Assembly (NCBI GenBank): GCA_027489355.1
Contig: JAIXZY010000077.1
Span: forward strand, 205,994 to 269,993
Direction of reading: 5' to 3'
Source: Paracoccaceae bacterium
Lineage (GTDB): Bacteria > Pseudomonadota > Alphaproteobacteria > Rhodobacterales > Rhodobacteraceae
DNA: 64,000 nt
Shown here piece after piece: positions 25,551 to 34,079 of this stretch. Below the pieces are notes generated by a model, which did not search any database, was not told the DNA's origin, and worked only from the letters and a program-made list of their open reading frames with translations. The position numbers were made by a program, and so were the translations under genes. Each line of letters starts with the position of its first letter. Position 1 is the stretch's first letter.

Positions 25551-26284
25551 CGATGGGACGCGTGATCTGCGCGGGCCTCGGCCCCGGCGACCCGGAGTTG
25601 ATGAGCCTCAAAGCCGCCCGCACCATCGGGTCCGCCAGGCACGTCGCCTACTTCCGCAAGGAAGGCCGCGCCGGTCAGGCCCGCCGGATCGTCGAAGGCA
25701 TGCTTCCCCTGGACGCCGTGGAGTACCCGATGGAATACCCCGTCACCACGGAACTGCCATTCGACAGCCCGGACTACATAGACGCTCTGGCGCATTTCTA
25801 CGACGACTGGGCCAACCGGCTGGCCCGGCTAGCGCAGACCGAGGACGTGGTGGTCCTCTGCGAGGGCGACCCCTTCTTCTACGGCAGCTTCATGCACCTC
25901 CACTCGCGCCTTCAGGGCCGCGTCCCGGTGGAGGTCATCCCCGGCATCACCGGCATGACAGGCTGCTGGAACGCCACCGACACGCCGATCACCTGGGGCG
26001 ATGACGTGCTGACCGTCCTCATGGCCACGCTGCCCGAGGACGACCTCGTCCGCCACATGGAACAGGCCGACGCGCTGGTCATCATGAAGACCGGCCGCAA
26101 CCTCCCCCGCGTCCGCCGGGCGCTGGAGCGGACCGGGCGGCTGGACAAGGCCTGGATCGTCGAACGCGGCACCATGCCCAACCAGCGCGTTGCCCGCCTG
26201 GCCGAGGTCGACCCGAACGATTGCCCCTACTTTGCCATCGTCCTCGTCCACGGCCACGGCCGCCGCCCGGAGATCCTGGAATGA
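25547..26284 (+). CDS. cobI: Precorrin-2 C20-methyltransferase
   Basis: A 245-residue SAM-dependent tetrapyrrole methylase. The glycine loop is GLGPGDPELMSLKA, followed by CEGDPFFYGSFMHLHSRL (the CobI/CbiL version of the GDP motif) and IPGITGMTGCWNATDTPI. It makes precorrin-3A from precorrin-2. ATGA overlaps link it to cobH before and cobJ after; an ATG two codons later (MGRVICAG) is an alternative start. Confidence 0.94.
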   Translation: MTMGRVICAGLGPGDPELMSLKAARTIGSARHVAYFRKEGRAGQARRIVEGMLPLDAVEYPMEYPVTTELPFDSPDYIDALAHFYDDWANRLARLAQTEDVVVLCEGDPFFYGSFMHLHSRLQGRVPVEVIPGITGMTGCWNATDTPITWGDDVLTVLMATLPEDDLVRHMEQADALVIMKTGRNLPRVRRALERTGRLDKAWIVERGTMPNQRVARLAEVDPNDCPYFAIVLVHGHGRRPEILE

Positions 26285-27015
26285 GCGGCTGGCTTGCCAT
26301 CGCCGGCCTCGGGCCGGGCGACGACCGTCTGGTGACGCCCGAAGTGTCGGCCACCCTCGCCGAGGCAACCGACGTCGTCGGCTACATCCCCTACGTCGCC
26401 CGCGTCGCGCCCCGCGAAGGGCTCACGCTCCACCCCTCCGACAACCGCGTGGAGCTTGACCGCGCCCGCGCCGCGTTGGAGATGGCCGCTTATGGCCGGA
26501 AAGTCGTCGTCGTCTCCTCCGGCGATCCCGGCGTCTTCGCCATGGCCTCCGCCGTGTTCGAGGCGCTGGAAGGCCGCGAGGACTGGCAGGCCTTGGACAT
26601 CCGCGTCCTGCCCGGCATCACCGCCATGCTCGCCGCCGCCGCCGCCGCCGGTGCGCCCCTGGGCCACGACTTCTGCTGCATCAACATGTCGGACAACCTG
26701 AAACCCTGGGAGGTGATCGAAACCCGCCTCCGCCACGCCGCCCGCGCCGATTTCGCGATGGCCTTCTACAACCCACGCTCCGCCAGCCGTCCCGAGGGGT
26801 TCGTCAAAGCCCTGGCAACCCTCCGCGAAGAATGCGGCCCCGACCGCCTGATCACCTTCGCCCGCGCCGTCTCAACCCCCGAGCAGCGCCTTCAGACCGT
26901 CACGCTCGGCGAAGCCACGCCCGAGATGGCCGACATGCGCACCGTGGTCATCGTCGGCAACTCCGCCACCCGCCGGGTCGGGCGCTGGGTCTATTCGCCA
27001 CGGAGCGTCCGGTGA
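26281..27015 (+). CDS. cobJ: Precorrin-3B C17-methyltransferase
   Basis: A 244-residue tetrapyrrole methylase starting MSGWLAIAGLGPGDDRLVTPE. Motifs seen are DVVGYIPYVARV, VSSGDPGVFAMASAVFEAL, LPGITAMLAAAAAAGAPLGHDF and FAMAFYNPRSASRPEGF. CobJ contracts the macrocycle ring while methylating C17. Its ATG overlaps the cobI stop. Two back-to-back perfect palindromes follow the gene and separate it from cobK on the other strand. Confidence 0.95.
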   Translation: MSGWLAIAGLGPGDDRLVTPEVSATLAEATDVVGYIPYVARVAPREGLTLHPSDNRVELDRARAALEMAAYGRKVVVVSSGDPGVFAMASAVFEALEGREDWQALDIRVLPGITAMLAAAAAAGAPLGHDFCCINMSDNLKPWEVIETRLRHAARADFAMAFYNPRSASRPEGFVKALATLREECGPDRLITFARAVSTPEQRLQTVTLGEATPEMADMRTVVIVGNSATRRVGRWVYSPRSVR

Positions 27016-27022
27016 GCGGGGC

Positions 27023-27066
27023 CAAGATCCTTCGAAGGATCTTGCCAGACTTTTCGAAAAGTCTGG
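27023..27066. terminator. Double palindrome, probable bidirectional terminator between cobJ and cobK
   Basis: Two perfect 22-base palindromes stand side by side: CAAGATCC-TTCGAA-GGATCTTG (27023-27044) and CCAGACTTTTCGAAAAGTCTGG read as arms CCAGACTTTTC/GAAAAGTCTGG (27045-27066). Both have TTCGAA-type centres. They lie between the converging stops of cobJ and cobK. The A/T-rich arms of the second could give T-runs in either direction. I recall similar paired elements in other Rhodobacteraceae. Confidence 0.7.
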
Positions 27067-27074
27067 GTCCCGGG

Positions 27075-27821
27075 TCAGCCGGCCAGCCAGGCCATGACCT
27101 CGTCGGCCGTCCGCGCCACCCGGCGGTCGGGAACGGCGGGGCGGTCGATCAGGATCACCGGAACACCCAATTCCCGCGCGGCGAGCAGTTTGGCCTCGGC
27201 CCCCACCCCGCCCGCGTTCTTCGCCACGATCACCTCGATCCGGTGGTCGGCAAGCAAGGCGCGGTCGCCTTCCACAGTGAACGGCCCCCGCGCGATCACC
27301 GCCTCGGCACGGGGCAGCGGAAGCGGCTCGGTCGGCGGGTCGACGAGGCGCAGAAGGTAGTGGTGCTGCGGCGCGACGGCGAATGCGTCCAGGGTCTGAC
27401 GCCCGATGGCGAGAAACACCCGCCGTGGGGCTTCTCCCAGGGCTGCGATGGCCTGCGGCAGGTCGGGAACATGGGTCCAGCGGTCGCCCGGCTGCGCCTG
27501 CCAGGGTTCACGCTCCAGCGCGATCAGCGGTGTGGCCGTGGCCGCGGCCGCCATGACCGCGTTCCGGCTCATCTGCGCGGCGAAGGGGTGGGTCGCGTCG
27601 ATCAGGTGGGTGATGCGCTCGGCGCGGAGATAGGCCGCCAGCCCCTCCACGCCGCCGAATCCGCCGACGCGGACGGGCAGTGGCGGAGCCACCGGGCTGT
27701 CCGTCCGTCCGGCATAGGAATAGACGGCGTCCACCTCGGCTTCGGCCAGGGCGCGGGCCATGCGGGCGGCCTCGGTGGTTCCGCCCAGAAGCAGGACGCG
27801 AGGCGGAAGGAGGGGGGGCAT
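27075..27821 (-). CDS. cobK: Precorrin-6A reductase
   Basis: A 248-residue CobK/CbiJ. The N-terminal RVLLLGGTTEAARMARAL binds NADPH, and YSYAGRTDSP, RITHLIDATHPFAAQMSRNA and VIVAKNAGGVGAEAKLLAARELGVPVILIDRP are hallmarks. It reduces precorrin-6A to dihydro-precorrin-6B. It is the only leftward gene in the middle of the cluster. Its start codon shares two bases with that of the divergent cobL, so any promoter for either gene must lie inside the other. Confidence 0.92.
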   Translation of the reverse strand: MPPLLPPRVLLLGGTTEAARMARALAEAEVDAVYSYAGRTDSPVAPPLPVRVGGFGGVEGLAAYLRAERITHLIDATHPFAAQMSRNAVMAAAATATPLIALEREPWQAQPGDRWTHVPDLPQAIAALGEAPRRVFLAIGRQTLDAFAVAPQHHYLLRLVDPPTEPLPLPRAEAVIARGPFTVEGDRALLADHRIEVIVAKNAGGVGAEAKLLAARELGVPVILIDRPAVPDRRVARTADEVMAWLAG

Positions 27822-28989
27822 GGCTGATCCCTGGCTGACGATCATCGGTCTGGGCGAAGATGGACCGGAGGCGCTGTCGCCCGCAAGCCGGGATGCGCTG
27901 GCCTCTGCCAAGGCGATCTTTGGCGGCCCGCGTCACCTGGCGCTGGTGGGTGCCGGAGACAAGGGCCGCCCCTGGCCCATCCCCTTCGACGCCACCCCGG
28001 TCCTTGCCCATCGGGGAGAGCCGACCGTCGTCCTCGCCTCGGGCGACCCGTTCTGGTTCGGCGCGGGGGGAAGCCTGATGGCCCACCTTGCCCCCGGCGA
28101 ATGGACCTCGCACCCCGCGCCGTCGACCTTCCAGCTGGCCGCTAACCGCCTCGGCTGGCGGCTGGAAGAGGTGCTGTGCCTCGGCCTTCACGCCGCGCCG
28201 TTTGCACGGCTGCGGCCGGTGCTGGCGAAGGGAGTGCGGGTGATCTGCACCCTGCGCGACGGGGCCGCCGTTCCCGAGCTTGCCGCCTGGCTGGGGGCCA
28301 ACGGCCACCCCAATGCCCGCCTCACCATTCTGGAACGCCTCGGCGGCCCGCAGGAACACATCACCCGGGGCCTGCCTGTCCATCCCATCGCCGCCCCGGT
28401 CTCGGCGGCCATCGAGGCCACCGATCCCGGGCTACCGCGGGCCAGTGGGCTGCCGGATGACCTTTTCCAGCACGACGGCCAGATCACCAAGCGCCCGGTC
28501 CGCGCGCTGACCCTGTCGGCCCTTGCCCCACGGCCGGGCGAAACGCTCTGGGACATCGGCGCGGGCTCGGGTTCGATCGGGATCGAGTGGCTGCTGGCCG
28601 GTGGCGCCCGCGTCGAGGCGCTGGAGGCCGATCCCACCCGCGCCGCCCGCGCGCGGGGCAATGTCGCGGCCTTCGGACTGAACCATCGCCACCGCCTGAC
28701 CGAAGCCCGCGCGCCTGAGGGCTTGAGCGGGCTGCCTCGCCCGGATGCCGTCTTCATCGGGGGCGGCGCGTCGCAGGAGCTGCTGTCCGCGCTTTGGGAG
28801 GCGATCCCGCCCGGCACCCGTCTGGTGATGAACGCCGTCACGCTGGAGACCGAGGCGCTGGTCCTTGACTGGTCCGCGCGCCACGGCGGCGCACCTTTGA
28901 AGGTCGACCTGTCGGAACCCGTCGCCATCGGCCGCAAGCGCGGCTGGAAGGCGGCGCTGCCGATCCTGCAATGGAGCGTGACGCGATGA
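27820..28989 (+). CDS. cobL: Precorrin-6Y C5,15-methyltransferase (decarboxylating)
   Basis: A 389-residue bifunctional enzyme. The N-terminal half (CbiE type) starts WLTIIGLGEDGPEALSP and has VLASGDPFWFGAGG. The C-terminal half (CbiT type) is a Rossmann methyltransferase with LWDIGAGSGSIGIEWLLA and DAVFIGGGASQELL. It methylates C5 and C15 and removes the C12 acetate carboxyl. GGAGGGGGGGC lies just before its ATG. It ends in an ATGA overlap with cobE. Confidence 0.94.
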   Translation: MADPWLTIIGLGEDGPEALSPASRDALASAKAIFGGPRHLALVGAGDKGRPWPIPFDATPVLAHRGEPTVVLASGDPFWFGAGGSLMAHLAPGEWTSHPAPSTFQLAANRLGWRLEEVLCLGLHAAPFARLRPVLAKGVRVICTLRDGAAVPELAAWLGANGHPNARLTILERLGGPQEHITRGLPVHPIAAPVSAAIEATDPGLPRASGLPDDLFQHDGQITKRPVRALTLSALAPRPGETLWDIGAGSGSIGIEWLLAGGARVEALEADPTRAARARGNVAAFGLNHRHRLTEARAPEGLSGLPRPDAVFIGGGASQELLSALWEAIPPGTRLVMNAVTLETEALVLDWSARHGGAPLKVDLSEPVAIGRKRGWKAALPILQWSVTR

Positions 28990-29342
28990 TCGTCGCCGGG
29001 TTCGGGTTCCGGTCGGGCGTGACGCTTGCCGCGCTGCGCGATGCGCTTGGGAAGGCCGGGGGCGAGGGGGTGACGCATCTTGCCACCCTGGCCGCCAAGG
29101 CCGAGGGGCTGGCCCCGCTGGGCCGCGCGCTTGGCCTGCCGGTCGTGGCGCTGGAGCCGGACCGCTTGCGCGGGGTTGCGACCGTGACGCGGTCGGATCG
29201 GGTCGAGGCGCTGTTCGGCACCGGATCGGTGGCGGAAGCGGCGGCGTTGGCGGCGGCGGGGCAGGGCGCCCGGCTGCGCGGCCCGCGGGCGGTGTCGGCG
29301 GACGGGACGGCGACAGCGGCCATAGCGGAGGGTCCGGGGTGA
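28986..29342 (+). CDS. cobE: Cobalamin biosynthesis protein CobE (CbiG C-terminal-like)
   Basis: A 118-residue protein starting MIVAGFGFRSGVTLAALRDAL, the usual CobE/CbiG_C opening. GVTHLATLAAKAEGLAPLGRALGLPVVAL, TVTRSDRVEALFGTGSVAEAAAL and ARLRGPRAVSADGTATAAIA are typical. CobE is needed for cobalamin formation in some organisms and is thought to help handle unstable intermediates; its exact reaction is not settled. It overlaps cobL by ATGA and is followed by a family D repeat before cobM. Confidence 0.88.
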   Translation: MIVAGFGFRSGVTLAALRDALGKAGGEGVTHLATLAAKAEGLAPLGRALGLPVVALEPDRLRGVATVTRSDRVEALFGTGSVAEAAALAAAGQGARLRGPRAVSADGTATAAIAEGPG

Positions 29343-29371
29343 CGGGCGGCAATCAGAATGCGCGCTTCGCG

Positions 29372-29460
29372 CAAGCCTTTTGTCTCGCCTCTGCGCGCGA
29401 AGGGCGCGCAGAGGCTCGGACGTGCGCTCCGCGCGGGGAGTATTTGTGAAAAGAGCAAGG
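29372..29460 (+). repeat. Composite repeat family D, copy 3
   Basis: The 39-base core at 29372-29410 is identical to 6128-6166. The tail differs from copies 1 and 2: it reads GCGCGGGGAGTATTTGTG and AAAAGAGCAAGG, matching the hairpin tail at about 3476-3501. Copies therefore look modular. It fills the 147-base gap between cobE and cobM. Confidence 0.75.
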
Positions 29461-29489
29461 GCAGGGGCTGGTCCCTGCGGAGGGACTGA

Positions 29490-30275
29490 ATGACTGTCCA
29501 TTTCATCGGGGCCGGGCCGGGGGCGCCGGACCTTCTGACACTACGGGGGCGGGATCTGATCGCGGCCTCTCCGGTCTGCCTTTACGCCGGGTCGCTGGTG
29601 CCGGAGGGGGTGCTGTCGCATTGCCCTCCCGGCTGCCGGATCGTAAACACCGCGCCCCTGTCGCTGGACGAGATCGTGGCCGAGATCGTCGCGGCGCATG
29701 AGACCGGGCAGGACGTGGCGCGGCTGCATTCCGGGGATCTCTCGGTCTGGTCGGCGATGGGCGAGCAGCTGCGGCGGCTACGGGACTTGGGAATTCCCTA
29801 TGACGTGACTCCGGGGGTGCCGTCCTTTGCGGCGGCGGCGGCGGCGCTGGGGGTGGAACTCACGCTGCCGGGGCTGGCGCAGTCAGTCGTCCTGACCCGG
29901 ACCGAGGGCCGGGCCACTCAGATGCCGTCGCGCGAAAACCTCCCCGCTTTTGCCGCGACAGGGGCGACCCTGGCGCTGCACCTCTCGATCCACCTGATCG
30001 ACAAGCTGACCGCCGAGCTGATCCCGCATTACGGCGCGGATTGTCCGGTGGCGGTGGTCTGGCGGGCAAGCTGGCCCGACCAGCGGATCATCCGTGCAAC
30101 GCTTGCCACCCTGAAGGCCGCCGTGCCGGAGGAGGTCGAGCGCACCGCCCTGATCCTCGTCGGCCCCGCTTTGGCCCAGGAGGGGTTCGAGGAAAGCCGC
30201 CTTTACGCCGGGGACTATGACCGCCGTTACCGCCCCGTCGGCACGCATCCGCGCTTTCCGGGGACGGGGCGATGA
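29490..30275 (+). CDS. cobM: Precorrin-4 C11-methyltransferase
   Basis: A 261-residue tetrapyrrole methylase. It opens [22 protein letters not shown] and continues with [32 protein letters not shown] and [21 protein letters not shown], all characteristic of CobM/CbiF. It methylates precorrin-4 at C11. Its stop overlaps the cobB start (ATGA). It is separated from cobE by a repeat, so RNA levels of cobM-cobB-cobA could differ from those of the upstream genes. Confidence 0.95.
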   Translation: MTVHFIGAGPGAPDLLTLRGRDLIAASPVCLYAGSLVPEGVLSHCPPGCRIVNTAPLSLDEIVAEIVAAHETGQDVARLHSGDLSVWSAMGEQLRRLRDLGIPYDVTPGVPSFAAAAAALGVELTLPGLAQSVVLTRTEGRATQMPSRENLPAFAATGATLALHLSIHLIDKLTAELIPHYGADCPVAVVWRASWPDQRIIRATLATLKAAVPEEVERTALILVGPALAQEGFEESRLYAGDYDRRYRPVGTHPRFPGTGR

Positions 30276-31591
30276 TCCCCGGCCTTCTCGTCGCGGCTCC
30301 GGCCTCGGGCACCGGCAAGACCACGGTCATGCTGGGGCTCTTGGCAGCCCTGCGTGAGAGGGGGCTGCAGGTGCAGCCGTTCAAGAATGGGCCGGACTAC
30401 ATCGACCCGGCCTTTCACCGGGCTGCGAGCGGGCGGGAGTCGTTCAACCTCGACACCTGGGCGATGCCGGGGGCGATGCTGGACGGAATGCTGGACGCGG
30501 CGCGGGGCGCGGACCTGGTGCTGGCCGAGGGGTCCATGGGCCTGTTCGACGGTGTGGCCGCGCCGGGGGCCTGCGGGAATGGCGCGTCGGCGGACCTGGC
30601 GGCGCGGATGGGCTGGCCGGTGGTTCTTGTGATCGACGCCTCCGGTCAGGCGCAGACGGCGGCGGCAGTGGCGCAGGGGCTGGCGCGGTTCCGGCCCGGC
30701 GTGACGGTGGCGGGGGTGATCCTGAACCGCATCGCCTCACCCCGGCATGAGGCCTTGATCCGCAACGGGATGGCGGAGGCGGGGTTGCCCGTCCTGGGTG
30801 TCCTGCCGAAGCGCGCCGCCATCGCGATGCCGGAGCGCCACCTCGGGCTGGTGCAGGCCGAGGAGCAGCCCGCGCTTCAGGCGCTGATCGCCGAGGCCGC
30901 AGCCTTGATGCGCGAGGGCGTGGACCTTGATGCGCTGGTCGCCGCCGCGCGGACGACCGCTGGTCACGCGACCCCGGCGAAGATCACCCCTCCCGGCCAG
31001 CGCATCGCCCTGGCCCGCGACGCGGCGTTCAGCTTCGTCTACCCGCATCTCCTGCACGGCTGGCGCGCTGCGGGGGCCGAGGTGCTGCCCTTCTCCCCCC
31101 TTGCGGACCAGGCCCCGGACCCCTCGGCCGATGTCTGCTGGCTGCCCGGCGGCTACCCGGAGCTGCACGGGGCCACGCTGGAGCAGGCCGACCGTTTCCG
31201 CGCGGGCCTTCGTGCCTTTGCCGAGACGAAGCCCGTCCACGGCGAGTGCGGCGGCTACATGGCGATGGGCGAGGCGATCGTCGGCAAGGACGGCACGCGG
31301 CACCGGATGGCTGGGCTGCTCGGCCTGGTCACCAGTTTCGAGACGCGGAAGATGCACCTGGGTTACCGCCTGGCGCAGTTGTCGCAGCCCGTCCCGGGCC
31401 ATGCCACGGGCAGTACGCTGCGCGGGCATGAGTTCCACTACTCCACCATCCTGTCGCAGCCCGATGCCCCCTTGGCCCAAGTGACCGACGCCACCGGGGC
31501 CACTGTGCCTGAAACCGGCTCCACTCGACTCCAGAACGGAGGCGGGCTATCGACCGGCACCTTCTTCCACCTGATCGCAAGCGCACCATGA
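30272..31591 (+). CDS. cobB: Hydrogenobyrinic acid a,c-diamide synthase
   Basis: A 439-residue CobB/CbiA. The N-terminal P-loop ATPase domain has [16 protein letters not shown] and [12 protein letters not shown]; the C-terminal glutaminase domain has PGGYPELH and the cysteine in [14 protein letters not shown]. It amidates the a and c side chains using glutamine and ATP, just before cobalt insertion. Since the cluster has cobN, hydrogenobyrinic acid is the likely substrate rather than cobyrinate. It is linked to cobM and cobA by ATGA overlaps. Confidence 0.94.
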   Translation: MIPGLLVAAPASGTGKTTVMLGLLAALRERGLQVQPFKNGPDYIDPAFHRAASGRESFNLDTWAMPGAMLDGMLDAARGADLVLAEGSMGLFDGVAAPGACGNGASADLAARMGWPVVLVIDASGQAQTAAAVAQGLARFRPGVTVAGVILNRIASPRHEALIRNGMAEAGLPVLGVLPKRAAIAMPERHLGLVQAEEQPALQALIAEAAALMREGVDLDALVAAARTTAGHATPAKITPPGQRIALARDAAFSFVYPHLLHGWRAAGAEVLPFSPLADQAPDPSADVCWLPGGYPELHGATLEQADRFRAGLRAFAETKPVHGECGGYMAMGEAIVGKDGTRHRMAGLLGLVTSFETRKMHLGYRLAQLSQPVPGHATGSTLRGHEFHYSTILSQPDAPLAQVTDATGATVPETGSTRLQNGGGLSTGTFFHLIASAP

Positions 31592-32316
31592 CCGGCTTCG
31601 TCACTTTCGTCTCTGCCGGGCCCGGCGACCCGGACCTGCTGACCGTCAAGGCGGTCAAAGCCCTTGGGCGCGCGGATGCGGTCCTGTTCGACGACCTGTC
31701 CTCCGGCCCCATCCTGGCACTGGCGAAACCCGGGGCGGACATGGTGGGCGTGGGCAAGCGGGCCGGACGCGCCTCGCCCAAGCAGGACCACGTGAGCCGC
31801 CTTCTGGTCGATTATGCCCTGACCGGGGCGCATGTGGTGCGGCTGAAATCCGGCGACTCGGGTATCTTCGGGCGGCTGGAGGAAGAGCTGACCGCCGTCC
31901 GCGCCGCCGGGATCGCCTGCGAGATCATCCCGGGCGTCACCTCGGCCTCGGCCGCCGCGGCCGCCGCGGGCATTCCCCTCACGAGACGCCAGCACGCCCA
32001 ACGCGTCCAGTTCATCACCGCGGCCGACGTCACCGGCAACCTGCCCCCCGGCCTGAACATGGCCGCCCTGGCCGACCCGAACGCCACCACGGTCATCTAC
32101 ATGGGCAAGCGCACCTTCCCCGCGCTGGCCGAGGCGCTGATCGCCCACGGCCTGCCGCCCGACACGCCCGCCCTGCTGGCCGAGTCCGTCAGCACGCCCG
32201 AGCAGACGCTCCACCGCTCCACCGTCGCCGCCCTTGCCGCGTCGCTGGCCGAGGACCGCTCGACGCTGCCCGGCCTGATCCTTGTCGGCAACCTGGCCCA
32301 GGGCGTCGGAGACTGA
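31588..32316 (+). CDS. cobA: Uroporphyrinogen-III C-methyltransferase
   Basis: A 242-residue SUMT. The opening VTFVSAGPGDPDLLTVKAVKAL, the VRLKSGDSGIFGRLEEEL loop, IPGVTSASAAAAAAGIPLTRR and QHAQRVQFITAA match CobA. It makes precorrin-2, the branch point to cobalamin and siroheme. There is no CysG-like dehydrogenase domain. It ends the cobM-cobB-cobA run and is followed by the second riboswitch. Confidence 0.92.
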   Translation: MTGFVTFVSAGPGDPDLLTVKAVKALGRADAVLFDDLSSGPILALAKPGADMVGVGKRAGRASPKQDHVSRLLVDYALTGAHVVRLKSGDSGIFGRLEEELTAVRAAGIACEIIPGVTSASAAAAAAGIPLTRRQHAQRVQFITAADVTGNLPPGLNMAALADPNATTVIYMGKRTFPALAEALIAHGLPPDTPALLAESVSTPEQTLHRSTVAALAASLAEDRSTLPGLILVGNLAQGVGD

Positions 32317-32369
32317 TCCGGCAAGGTCGCCTTCCGCCTTGCCCCGCGCGGGCAGAGGGCGCACAAAGG

Positions 32370-32570
32370 CCCGGCAAGGTGTCCCACCAAGGCGCAAAGC
32401 GCCGGGACTGAAACGGGAATGAGGAGCGGGCCGACCCATGCGGGGGCTCGTGACATCAGCCGCCCCCGCGACTGTCAGCGGTGAGCGGGTTCCATCACGG
32501 CCACTGCCTTCGGGCGGGAAGGTCGGAACCCGCCGCGATCCGCCAGCCAGGAGACCGGCCCTGCATGAAC
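32370..32570 (+). ncRNA. Cobalamin (B12) riboswitch 2
   Basis: The ordered blocks are GGTGTCCCACC, GAAACGGGAA, CAGCCGCCCCCGCGACTGTC, GCGGTGAGCGG, GGCCACTG, GGGAAGGTCGG and the B12 box CAGCCAGGAGACCGGCC (about 32546-32562). It lies directly before the CbiM-like gene, whose AGGAGGAAAGAC ribosome-binding site follows about 35 bases later. It should repress the permease, and perhaps cobF, when B12 is plentiful. The gap 32317-32609 holds only this element. Confidence 0.92.
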
Positions 32571-32609
32571 ATGAAACCGCCGTCGGGTGTGACGGTCAGG
32601 AGGAAAGAC

Positions 32610-33281
32610 ATGCATATCGAACCGGGCCTCGTGGACGGGGCCAAGATCGCGCTTGGGTACGCCACCGCTGCGGCGGCGGGCGGAACCGCATTGTACCACG
32701 TCACCAAGGCCAGCCGCGACAGCGGCATCGCCTCGGTCGCCCTTCGCTCGCTGGTCGCGACCGTGGGCGTCTTCGTCTTCTTCGAGGTCCTGCCGCATTT
32801 CCCGGTGGGCGTGTCGGAAGTCCACCTCATCCTTGGCTCGACCCTGTTCCTGATCCTTGGTGCCGGACCGGCGGCCATCGGGCTGGCGCTGGGCCTTCTG
32901 ATCCAGGGGCTGTTCTTCGCGCCCTTCGACCTGCCGCAATACGGGATGAACCTCACGACACTTCTGGTCCCGCTTTTCGCGCTGTTCGAGGTGTCGAAGC
33001 GGGTGATCCCCCGGAATACGGCCTATGTCGACCTGCGCTACCGCGAGGTCCTCGCGCTGTCGCTGGTCTACCAGGGCGGGGTGGTTGCATGGGTCGCCTT
33101 CTGGGCGGTCTACGGCCAGGGCTTCGGGGCGGCGAACCTGGCCGCCATCGGCAGCTTCGGCGCGGCCTACATGCTGGTCGTCCTGATCGAGCCGGTTGCC
33201 GACCTTGCCGTCCTGGGCCTTGCCAAGGCGCTGAAGGGGCAGGGCTCGACCCTTGTCACCCCGCGGCTCTACGCAGCCTGA
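32610..33281 (+). CDS. CbiM-like cobalt transport membrane protein
   Basis: A 223-residue membrane protein beginning MHIEPGLVDGAKIALGYATA. The Met1-His2-Ile start is the CbiM/NikM signature, where the N-terminal amine and His2 bind the metal ion. About six or seven hydrophobic helices follow. No cbiN, cbiQ or cbiO is adjacent, so it is a solo CbiM-like protein or uses ECF components encoded elsewhere. Control by riboswitch 2 and the cobF neighbour support a role in cobalt supply. Confidence 0.82.
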   Translation: MHIEPGLVDGAKIALGYATAAAAGGTALYHVTKASRDSGIASVALRSLVATVGVFVFFEVLPHFPVGVSEVHLILGSTLFLILGAGPAAIGLALGLLIQGLFFAPFDLPQYGMNLTTLLVPLFALFEVSKRVIPRNTAYVDLRYREVLALSLVYQGGVVAWVAFWAVYGQGFGAANLAAIGSFGAAYMLVVLIEPVADLAVLGLAKALKGQGSTLVTPRLYAA

Positions 33282-33335
33282 GGATCAACCGGCGCGGCCT
33301 TGGCCAAAAGGCCGCGCCTCTGCTAGAGCGCCTGC

Positions 33336-34079
33336 ATGACCACGCTTCTTCTCATCGGCATTGGAACCGGGAACCCGGACCACGTCACCGGACAGGCCAT
33401 CAAGGCGCTGAACGGCGCGGACCTGATCCTGATCCCGCGCAAGGGTGAGGCGAAGTCCGACCTCGCTGACCTGCGCCGCCAGATCCTTGACCGGGTCCTG
33501 ACCGCCCCGGTCCCGGTGGCCGATTACGACGTGCCGCAACGGACCGACCAGGATGACTACCTCGGCGCGGTGAACGACTGGCACGACGCCATCGCCAAGG
33601 TCTGGGCCGACACCATCACCGCCCACCGCCCCGATGCGCAGACCGTCGCGCTGATGGTCTGGGGCGACCCCTCGCTTTATGACAGCACCCTGCGGATCGC
33701 CGCCCGCCTGCCGGCCCTTGCGGTCAAGGTGATCCCCGGCATCACCAGCCTTCAGGCGCTGACCGCCGCCCATGCCATCCCGCTGAACACGCTCGCCGCG
33801 CCTGTCACCATCACCACCGGCCGCAACCTGCGCGACCACGGCTGGCCGGAGGGCGCCACGACCCTTGCCGTGATGCTGGACAAGGGCGGGGCCTTCACCG
33901 TCTTGCCCCCCGACACCCTGATCTGGTGGGGCGCCTATGTCGGCATGACCGAGGAAACCCTGATCCACGGCCCGCTGGCGCAGGTCCAGGACCAGATCCT
34001 TGCCACCCGCGCCCGCCTGCGGGCCGAGCACGGCTGGATCATGGACATCTACCTCCTCCGCCGGGGCGGCGATGTCTGA
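33336..34079 (+). CDS. cobF: Precorrin-6A synthase (deacetylating)
   Basis: A 247-residue tetrapyrrole methylase of the CobF subfamily, specific to the aerobic pathway. It opens TTLLLIGIGTGNPDHVTGQAI and has LILIPRKGEAKSDLADLRRQIL, LMVWGDPSLYDSTLRIAARL and IPGITSLQALTAAHAIPLN. It methylates C1 and removes the acetyl group extruded earlier. It lies 54 bases after the CbiM-like gene and overlaps the next gene by eight bases. Confidence 0.94.
   Translation: MTTLLLIGIGTGNPDHVTGQAIKALNGADLILIPRKGEAKSDLADLRRQILDRVLTAPVPVADYDVPQRTDQDDYLGAVNDWHDAIAKVWADTITAHRPDAQTVALMVWGDPSLYDSTLRIAARLPALAVKVIPGITSLQALTAAHAIPLNTLAAPVTITTGRNLRDHGWPEGATTLAVMLDKGGAFTVLPPDTLIWWGAYVGMTEETLIHGPLAQVQDQILATRARLRAEHGWIMDIYLLRRGGDV

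Noticed and set aside
32317..32372. A possible fourth copy of family D before riboswitch 2
   Set aside because: There is a loose likeness (GCGCGGGCAGAGGGCGCACAA), but it is too diverged to call without an alignment.
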